In this document: positions 6,074-10,753 of the stretch, one piece after another | Layout: each line of letters opens with the position of its first letter | Position numbering within the stretch: the stretch's first letter is position 1 | Assembly: GCA_017467985.1 (NCBI GenBank) | Contig: JAFUJY010000222.1 | Coordinates: 1 to 10,753, forward strand | From: Bacillota bacterium | GTDB lineage: Bacteria > Bacillota > Clostridia > Lachnospirales > Bianqueaceae | Direction: 5' to 3' | DNA length: 10,753 nucleotides | Translations under genes and position numbers: made by a program | The notes under the pieces: generated by a model | Seen by the model: only the letters and a program-made list of their open reading frames with translations | Told to the model about the DNA's origin: nothing | The model's database searches: none

Positions 6074-7339
6074 ATGGAATGGATTGAGTGGATCGAAAAC
6101 AGTATCGGTCTATTGTTTTTGGTGTGTTATGCCTATCAGATTTTTTACATGGGAGAGGTGCTGGTGAGAAAGCCGCGCCAAGTTCCCCGCAGTAAAAAGC
6201 TGCATAGATACGCATTTGTGGTGTCCGCGCGAAACGAAGAGGGCGTGATCGGCGGGCTGCTGGATAGTCTGTTTGGACAGGATTATCCGCGGAATTTGCT
6301 GGATGTGTTTGTGGTGGCAGATAATTGTACGGATCAGACCGCTCGGGTTTGCCGAGGGAAGGGGGCCCATGTGTATGAGCGTTTTAATAAGACTCAGGTG
6401 GGAAAGGGCTATGCCTTGGATTATTTGTTTAACCATATGAAGCAGGATGGCCTCTTTGATCAGTATGACGCATTTATCATTTTTGATGCGGATAATATTG
6501 TGGATCCGGGGTATTTACGGGCTATGAACGATACCTTTGATGCCGGATACCGGGTGATTACATCCTACCGCAATTCTAAAAATTATGATTCTAACTGGAT
6601 CAGCGCCGGATATTCGTTGTGGTTCCTGCGGGAAGCCAAGTTCCTGAACCAGGCGCGAATGAACTTGGGGACAGGCTGCGGAGTATCAGGTACGGGCTTC
6701 TTAGTACATCATGATATTATTCAGCAGATGAAAGGCTGGAAATATCATTTGCTGACAGAGGATATTGAATTCAGTGTAGATTGTGCCATTCAGGGTGAAA
6801 AGATCGGTTACTGTAGGGAGGCTATGTTCTACGATGAGCAGCCGGTGACCTTTAAGCAGTCTTGGACACAGCGTCTGCGCTGGGCCAAGGGATATTATCA
6901 GGTGTTGGGCAAGTATGGCGGCGGTATGGTAAGAGGGATTTTTCAAAAACGCAGCTTCACTTGTTACGATATGCTGATGAACTTATTTCCTGCGCTGGTG
7001 CTGATGCTGATTGGTCTGGGATGCAGCGGCGCCCAGGTAATCAATGCCATCCTGGTGGGAACGGTGCCGGAGATGATACAGCATGTCCTGGCCTTTGTAC
7101 TGAATATTTTCCGCCAATTGTATGGATTTATGTTTGTGATGGGAACACTGACAGTGATTACAGAGTGGAAGAATATTCATTGTTCTGCAGGACGTAAAAT
7201 CTGGTCTTGCTTCACCTTCCCGTTATTTATGGTTACATATGTGCCCATCTCCATTCATGCTCTTTTTGCAAAAGTGAGTTGGCAGCCCATTCATCATTCT
7301 ATTAACCGCACGGCGGAGCAGATCCAAAAAGTCGCTTAA
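6074..7339 (+). CDS. Membrane-bound family 2 glycosyltransferase
   Basis: 421 residues; ATG 6074 follows AGGGGGG by 6 nt. One N-terminal membrane helix (about 11-27) precedes a cytosolic GT-A domain (about 45-275), and three or so membrane helices follow (about 302-327, 333-360, 377-399). The processive GT2 signatures are all present: VVSARNEE (49-56), VADNCTD (81-87), the nucleotide/metal-binding FDADN (137-141, DxD), TED (228-230) as catalytic base motif, and QRLRW (266-270, the Q-x-x-R-W motif). This set is shared by cellulose, chitin, hyaluronan and poly-N-acetylglucosamine synthases (BcsA/NodC/IcaA type). It probably polymerises or transfers a sugar from a nucleotide donor at the inner membrane face. 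No export, modification or PilZ partner is adjacent, so substrate and product stay unknown. It is transcribed alone from its own promoter and ends just before a 14-bp palindrome. Confidence 0.92.
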   Translation: MEWIEWIENSIGLLFLVCYAYQIFYMGEVLVRKPRQVPRSKKLHRYAFVVSARNEEGVIGGLLDSLFGQDYPRNLLDVFVVADNCTDQTARVCRGKGAHVYERFNKTQVGKGYALDYLFNHMKQDGLFDQYDAFIIFDADNIVDPGYLRAMNDTFDAGYRVITSYRNSKNYDSNWISAGYSLWFLREAKFLNQARMNLGTGCGVSGTGFLVHHDIIQQMKGWKYHLLTEDIEFSVDCAIQGEKIGYCREAMFYDEQPVTFKQSWTQRLRWAKGYYQVLGKYGGGMVRGIFQKRSFTCYDMLMNLFPALVLMLIGLGCSGAQVINAILVGTVPEMIQHVLAFVLNIFRQLYGFMFVMGTLTVITEWKNIHCSAGRKIWSCFTFPLFMVTYVPISIHALFAKVSWQPIHHSINRTAEQIQKVA

Positions 7340-7342
7340 AAG

Positions 7343-7376
7343 TAGGAGGTTCCAATCTTGACATTGGAACCTCCTA
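7343..7376. promoter_or_regulatory. Perfect 14-bp palindrome: terminator-like hairpin or operator
   Basis: Arms 7343-7356 and 7363-7376 are perfect complements around the loop CTTGAC. It starts 3 bp after the glycosyltransferase stop. As an RNA hairpin it is strong but is followed by AATATTATAATG rather than a T-run. As DNA it covers the -35 box of the next promoter, so it may be an operator. Both roles are possible. Confidence 0.7.
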
Positions 7377-7386
7377 ATATTATAAT
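7358..7386 (+). promoter_or_regulatory. Consensus promoter of the propeller gene pair
   Basis: A perfect TTGACA (7358-7363) and a perfect TATAAT (7381-7386) have a 17-bp spacer. The -35 box occupies the loop of the palindrome and the right arm fills most of the spacer. The start is about 7393, ahead of the ribosome binding site AAAGGA (7402-7407). Confidence 0.88.
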
Positions 7387-7417
7387 GAAGAAAATCTTCA
7401 GAAAGGATCTGAGAATT

Positions 7418-8566
7418 ATGTATACAGTTGAGACATCCAAACATTTTGTAAAACGCTATGATGAAAAGTCCGGAGCACCTTTCTATGTGCTGGCGACCCA
7501 CGTAGCACCTCAGCAGCAGGCATATTATTTTGTGAACCCCAGCATGAGTGACGATTGTCGTTATTTGTGGTTCTGGTGTACATTCCCGCCGGCAAAGTAT
7601 TATACGCTGGCTGTGATTGACTTTCTGACCGACGAGATTCACCACTTTCCGGAGACTGAATTTGTAGATGCCACACCGCTGACGGATGTGGAAACCGGTG
7701 AGGTGTATTTTGCAACATTAGATGCTATTTATAAGCGATCCCCCAATCCGGAGCTGCCTTTGGAGCTGGTATGTGAACTGCCCAGTAATATTCTGGAAAA
7801 TCATGCGAAGATGATTAAGACGGCAACACACCTGACCATGAGTCCGGATAAGAAGGAGATGTTTATTGATGCTATGACGACGAAGGGGTGGATTGCCGGC
7901 TCATTGACCCTGGCAACGGGAGAATTCAAGGTTTGGTGCCGCCCGGATTATTACCGCAACCATGGTCAGTTTAACCCCGTATACCCTGGTCTGGCGCTGA
8001 TGGCAGAAGAATTTGATACCGATGAAAATGGTAATTATCGTTCCATCCGCACGGATGAAAATGGCGTATTTATGCGTCTTTGGACTGTAAAGGATACGGG
8101 TGAAGAAAAAGTATGGCCTCCGCTGAATCTGGAGAGAGCCACCCATGAATGGTGGAGTGCTGACGGTACCAAGATTTATTACTGTAAGTATAATAACGAA
8201 GAAGGCAATAATGGGCTGTGCGCCATTGATATTTTCACCGGTGAACATAAGCTGGTTGCGCCTGTAAGAGGCTGGCATGGACATTCCTCTAAGGATGATA
8301 CCATTTTCGTTTTTGACGAGAATGACGGATTTTTCCGTGGATGTGCCTCCCGCGTGGGCTTATACAATGTCAAGACCGGTAAAATGGTCTATATCGTTAG
8401 TGATCAGCCGGCGGTGGCCACTCGTGAAAAGCCTGCCAAGTATCATCTGGATCCCCATCCCCGTCTGAACGGCAGCGAGAAGTATATTACATTCTCCACT
8501 TCCGTTTATGGCAAGATTGACTTTGCCGTGGCCAAGACCAGCGATATTATTGCTTTGACTGAATAA
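7418..8566 (+). CDS. Oligogalacturonate-lyase-like (PL22-type) beta-propeller protein, copy 1
   Basis: 382 residues from ATG 7418. This start is supported by AAAGGA upstream and because copy 2 begins with the same residues MYTVETSKHFVK; the in-frame ATG 7385 lies inside the -10 box. No signal peptide, so cytoplasmic. The protein is a series of WD/TolB-like blades resembling oligogalacturonate lyase: FVNPSMSDDCRYLWF (38-52), NHGQFNPVYPGLAL (181-194), ATHEWWSADG (241-250, matching the family's H-E-x-W metal-histidine block), WHGHSSKDD (286-294) and YHLDPHPR (342-349) near the end, like the family's H-x-H-P motif. In characterised PL22 enzymes these blocks bind Mn2+ and cleave unsaturated digalacturonate in pectin breakdown. 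Here the last block has aspartate where the first histidine of H-x-H is expected, so activity or substrate may differ. It forms a two-gene unit with copy 2. Confidence 0.75.
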   Translation: MYTVETSKHFVKRYDEKSGAPFYVLATHVAPQQQAYYFVNPSMSDDCRYLWFWCTFPPAKYYTLAVIDFLTDEIHHFPETEFVDATPLTDVETGEVYFATLDAIYKRSPNPELPLELVCELPSNILENHAKMIKTATHLTMSPDKKEMFIDAMTTKGWIAGSLTLATGEFKVWCRPDYYRNHGQFNPVYPGLALMAEEFDTDENGNYRSIRTDENGVFMRLWTVKDTGEEKVWPPLNLERATHEWWSADGTKIYYCKYNNEEGNNGLCAIDIFTGEHKLVAPVRGWHGHSSKDDTIFVFDENDGFFRGCASRVGLYNVKTGKMVYIVSDQPAVATREKPAKYHLDPHPRLNGSEKYITFSTSVYGKIDFAVAKTSDIIALTE

Positions 8567-8591
8567 TTTATCCGAAAGGAATGGGAATATT

Positions 8592-9728
8592 ATGTATACA
8601 GTTGAGACGTCTAAACATTTTGTAAAGCGGATTGATCCCAAGTCTGGGGCACCGTTTTATGTACTGGCTACTCATGTGGCCCCTGTTCAGCAAGGATTTT
8701 ATTTTGTAAATCCCAGTATGAGTAAGGATGGACGATATTTGTGGTTTTGGTGTATTTTTCCGCCGGCCACATATCGTACCATGGCCGTCATCGACTTTTT
8801 AACCGATGAGATTTATTATTTCCCGGAGACAGAATTTGAAGATGCCACTCCTATGGTGGATGAAGAGACCGGAGAGGTCTATTATGCAACAAAGGCTGCG
8901 ATTTATAAGCGTATGCCCAATCCGGCCCTCCCCTTGGAGCGTGTGTGCAAGCTGCCGGATATCCTTTTTGAAAATGGTGCAAAGATGATGTATCCCGCAT
9001 GCCATTTGACTAGAAGTACGGATAAAAAGGATTTGTTCATTGACTCCATTACAACGAAAGGATATATTACAGGAGCTCTCACCATGTCCACCGGAGAGTT
9101 TAAGGTTTGGAGTCGTCCGGATTATAATCGCAATCATGGTCAGTTTAATCCGGTTTATCCCGGCTTGGCCCTGACAGCAGAGGACTTTGACGATGACGGT
9201 AATATTATTCGTACGGATGAAAATGGCGTATTTATGCGTTTGTGGACGGTGACGGATAAGGGAGAGGAAAAGGTTTGGGCTCCAATGAATCTGGAGAAGG
9301 CCACCCATGAATGGTGGAGTGCAGATGGTACCAGAATTTATTATTGTAAGTATAATGATACGGAAGGTAATAATGGTATCTGTACGATTAATATTTTTAC
9401 CGGAGAACATAAGCTGGTGGCACCGGTTAGAGGCTGGCATGGTTTTTCAAGCCGCGATGACAAATGGATCTGTTTCGATGAAAATGATGGCTTCTTCCGT
9501 GGTTGTGCTTCCAGAGTAGGTTTGTACAATACCGAGACCGGTAAGAAAGTGTATATTGTTTCGGACCAGCCTGCAGTAGCAAGCAGAGAGGAGCCGTCGG
9601 TATATCACTTGGATCCTCATCCTCGATTCAACTGTGAAGATAAGTATATTGTGTTCACTACATCTGTTTACGGCAAGATTGACTTGGCAGTAGCCAAGAC
9701 TGACGATATTATTGCTTTGACTGAATAA
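8592..9728 (+). CDS. Oligogalacturonate-lyase-like (PL22-type) beta-propeller protein, copy 2
   Basis: 378 residues from ATG 8592, with AAAGGA at 8575-8580 and only 25 bp after copy 1, so they are probably co-transcribed. Compared by eye it is roughly three-quarters identical to copy 1 along its whole length. The one clear length difference is a 4-residue deletion near residue 203 (DDGNIIR against DENGNYRSIR). All putative active-site blocks are kept: NHGQFNPVYPGLAL, THEWWSADG, GWHGFSSRDD (the second histidine of WHGH is phenylalanine here) and YHLDPHPR. The same aspartate-for-histidine change occurs in the last block, so it predates the duplication. The 3' end overlaps the convergent AraC gene by 20 bp. 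A cytoplasmic role in uronate/pectin oligomer breakdown is inference; structural, non-enzymatic propellers of this family are an alternative. Confidence 0.75.
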   Translation: MYTVETSKHFVKRIDPKSGAPFYVLATHVAPVQQGFYFVNPSMSKDGRYLWFWCIFPPATYRTMAVIDFLTDEIYYFPETEFEDATPMVDEETGEVYYATKAAIYKRMPNPALPLERVCKLPDILFENGAKMMYPACHLTRSTDKKDLFIDSITTKGYITGALTMSTGEFKVWSRPDYNRNHGQFNPVYPGLALTAEDFDDDGNIIRTDENGVFMRLWTVTDKGEEKVWAPMNLEKATHEWWSADGTRIYYCKYNDTEGNNGICTINIFTGEHKLVAPVRGWHGFSSRDDKWICFDENDGFFRGCASRVGLYNTETGKKVYIVSDQPAVASREEPSVYHLDPHPRFNCEDKYIVFTTSVYGKIDLAVAKTDDIIALTE

Positions 9729-10476
9729 AGGCCCGGGGTGAAAGCCCAAAATGTTTTTTGAACATCTTGGAAAAGGTGGGAAAATCTGAATAACCTACGG
9801 AATTGGCGGCAATGGTGGGTGACTCATGATATTGGGTCATCAACTGCGCCGCTTTTTCCATGCGCAGTTTTATGAGGTACTGTTGGGGAGACATGCCGGT
9901 GTGTTCCTTAAAAAGGGAATATAAATAAGAACGGTTGATGTTCAGCGTGTCCGCCAGAATACCGATGCTAATATTCTCATTCATGTAGCCGGCATTTAAG
10001 TATCGCAGGGCTTGTTCTACATAATTGACTTCAGGGTTGCGTTGTTCCAGTAAAATGGACAGCAGTTCCCAAAGTTTACTGCAGATATAGGCACCGGCCC
10101 CACGATTCATTTCATAACATAACGTCATGCTTTGGAAAATGGGGGCCGCCTGAGGGCAGTTTATGACCGGATCCAGAGGAAGGGGCAGATCTCCGGAGGT
10201 GGTGAAAGCAACCCATACATAGGTCCAGGGATCATGCTGATCGGCCTGGTAATAAATTTCCTGATAGGGTGGAGCTACAAAGATCTGACCGGCACGGACT
10301 TTGTATTCCTGGTCGTTCAAAATATAGATCCCTTTGCCGCTGACTACATAGTGGAGCAGCCAGTGCAGGCGGATGCCTCGGCCCCAGAAGTGTCCCGGTT
10401 TACACTGTTCCGATCCCGCATGTACCGGGTTCAAGCCGGGATAGGTTTCGTTAAAAAAGTGGTTAAATTGCTGCAT
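9709..10476 (-). CDS. AraC-family transcriptional regulator with N-terminal cupin-type sensor domain
   Basis: 255 residues from ATG 10476-10474, with AGGAGG at 10489-10484. The N-terminal half is a cupin-like sugar-binding domain (RLHWLLHYVVSGKGIYIL, about 36-53, then AGQIFVAPPYQEIYY, 62-76). The C-terminal 100 residues are a standard AraC/XylS domain. Helix-turn-helix 1 lies around ISIGILADTLNINRSYLYSLF (169-189) and helix-turn-helix 2 around IAANSVGYSDFPTFSKMFKK (222-241), ending in GLSPRAF. Such regulators bind a carbohydrate with the cupin and activate nearby catabolic genes; the adjacent propeller pair is the obvious candidate target. The gene converges on copy 2, with its stop (9711-9709) inside that gene and no terminator visible between them. 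Upstream lies only the 31-bp repeat array; no clear promoter was found. Confidence 0.9.
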   Translation of the reverse strand: MQQFNHFFNETYPGLNPVHAGSEQCKPGHFWGRGIRLHWLLHYVVSGKGIYILNDQEYKVRAGQIFVAPPYQEIYYQADQHDPWTYVWVAFTTSGDLPLPLDPVINCPQAAPIFQSMTLCYEMNRGAGAYICSKLWELLSILLEQRNPEVNYVEQALRYLNAGYMNENISIGILADTLNINRSYLYSLFKEHTGMSPQQYLIKLRMEKAAQLMTQYHESPTIAANSVGYSDFPTFSKMFKKHFGLSPRAFIQSKQ

Positions 10477-10510
10477 AGGAAGTCCTCCTTAATGGCGGTT
10501 GGGCATCTTA

Positions 10511-10753
10511 CCCCAGAAAAACGGCAAAACCTGGGGCCATGCCCCACGAAAAACGGCAAAACCTGGGGCCACGCCCCAGAAAAATAGCAAAACCTGGGGC
10601 CATGCCCCAGAAAAATAGCAAAACCTGGGGCCACGCTCCAGAAAAATAGCAAACCCTGGGGCCACGCTCCAGAAAAACGGCAAAACCTGGGGCCACGCCC
10701 CAGAAAAATAGCAAAACCTGGGGCCATGCCCCAGAAAAATAGCAAAACCTGGG
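10511..10753. repeat. Tandem array of 31-bp palindromic repeats, continuing past the window
   Basis: Units start (CCTGGGG) at 10530, 10562, 10593, 10624, 10655, 10686, 10717 and 10748, with periods of 32 and then 31 six times; half a unit precedes at 10511. Each unit is CTGGGGCCATGCCCCAG (or CAC for the loop) followed by an A-rich linker AAAAATAGCAAAAC or the CGG variant. Two units have GCTCCAG, which keeps pairing as G-U in RNA. There are no unique spacers. Read on the minus strand each hairpin is followed by GTTTT, so units resemble weak terminators facing the AraC gene. Open frames across it are repeat artefacts. Confidence 0.95.

Noticed and set aside
7358..7417. Longer N-terminus for propeller copy 1
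   Set aside because: It overlaps the promoter, and copy 2 begins exactly at the residues corresponding to ATG 7418.
9729..9765. Terminator after propeller copy 2 (GC-rich stretch followed by TTTTTT)
   Set aside because: The possible stem is only about 3 bp and the sequence lies inside the AraC coding region.
10490..10530. Promoter for the AraC gene (TAAGAT-like box on the minus strand)
   Set aside because: No acceptable -35 box at 16-18 bp was found, so it is not called.
10431..10745. Small repetitive Gly/Pro/Phe-rich proteins on the minus strand
   Set aside because: A stop-free 31-bp repeat is readable in all three frames because 31 is not a multiple of three; this produces false open frames without ribosome binding sites.
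10511..10753. CRISPR array
   Set aside because: The linkers between palindromes are nearly identical in every unit, so there are no spacers, and no cas genes are nearby.

Overview
The window looks like a chromosomal segment of a low-to-mid-GC Bacillota, most likely a gut Clostridia (Oscillospiraceae/Lachnospiraceae-type). The reasons are the strong AGGAGG-type ribosome binding sites, several near-consensus TTGACA-N17-TATAAT promoters, many short intrinsic terminators, and the style of the proteins (YclM-type aspartokinase, MATE, MgtE, AraC). This assignment is inference from style, not from a marker gene.

Layout. (1) 1-336 is the 3' end of an aspartate kinase gene, closed by a GNRA-loop terminator that runs straight into the ribosome binding site of a MATE efflux gene (385-1788). 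(2) 1818-3431 is the most interesting locus. A perfect consensus promoter is followed by a ~160-nt noncoding RNA containing a circularly permuted tRNA-like module (T arm, closed acceptor-like stem, then D arm). This is the architecture expected of bacterial Y RNAs (YrlA class). Right behind it lies a gene for a DUF2828/Ro60-like (TROVE-vWA type) protein, so the pair looks like a compact Ro-Y RNP locus. The vWA domain of the protein has lost its metal-site motif. (3) 3435-3600 holds a strong terminator and degenerate copies of a 31-bp palindromic repeat. (4) 3628-4359 is a promoter and a small PD-(D/E)XK-like protein, converging on mgtE (4422-5777, minus) across a shared 20-bp-stem bidirectional terminator. 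(5) 5778-6073 is a divergent control region: a structured mgtE leader with a 15-codon upstream ORF on one side and a promoter for a family 2 glycosyltransferase (6074-7339) on the other. (6) 7343-9728 is a palindrome with a consensus promoter whose -35 box sits in the palindrome loop, followed by two tandemly duplicated oligogalacturonate-lyase-like (PL22-type) beta-propeller genes. (7) 9709-10476 (minus) is an AraC-family regulator converging on, and overlapping, the second propeller gene. (8) 10511-10753 is a tandem array of the same 31-bp palindromic repeat seen near 3.5 kb; it runs off the window.

How the parts may work together: the RNA and DUF2828 protein are probably one RNA-protein unit transcribed from a single promoter through a leaky terminator. 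mgtE is probably controlled after transcription starts, through its leader. The propeller pair with the nearby AraC regulator looks like a small pectin/uronate-related module. The MATE, glycosyltransferase and nuclease-like genes are separate single-gene units. No insertion sequence, CRISPR array, canonical tRNA or rRNA gene was found.
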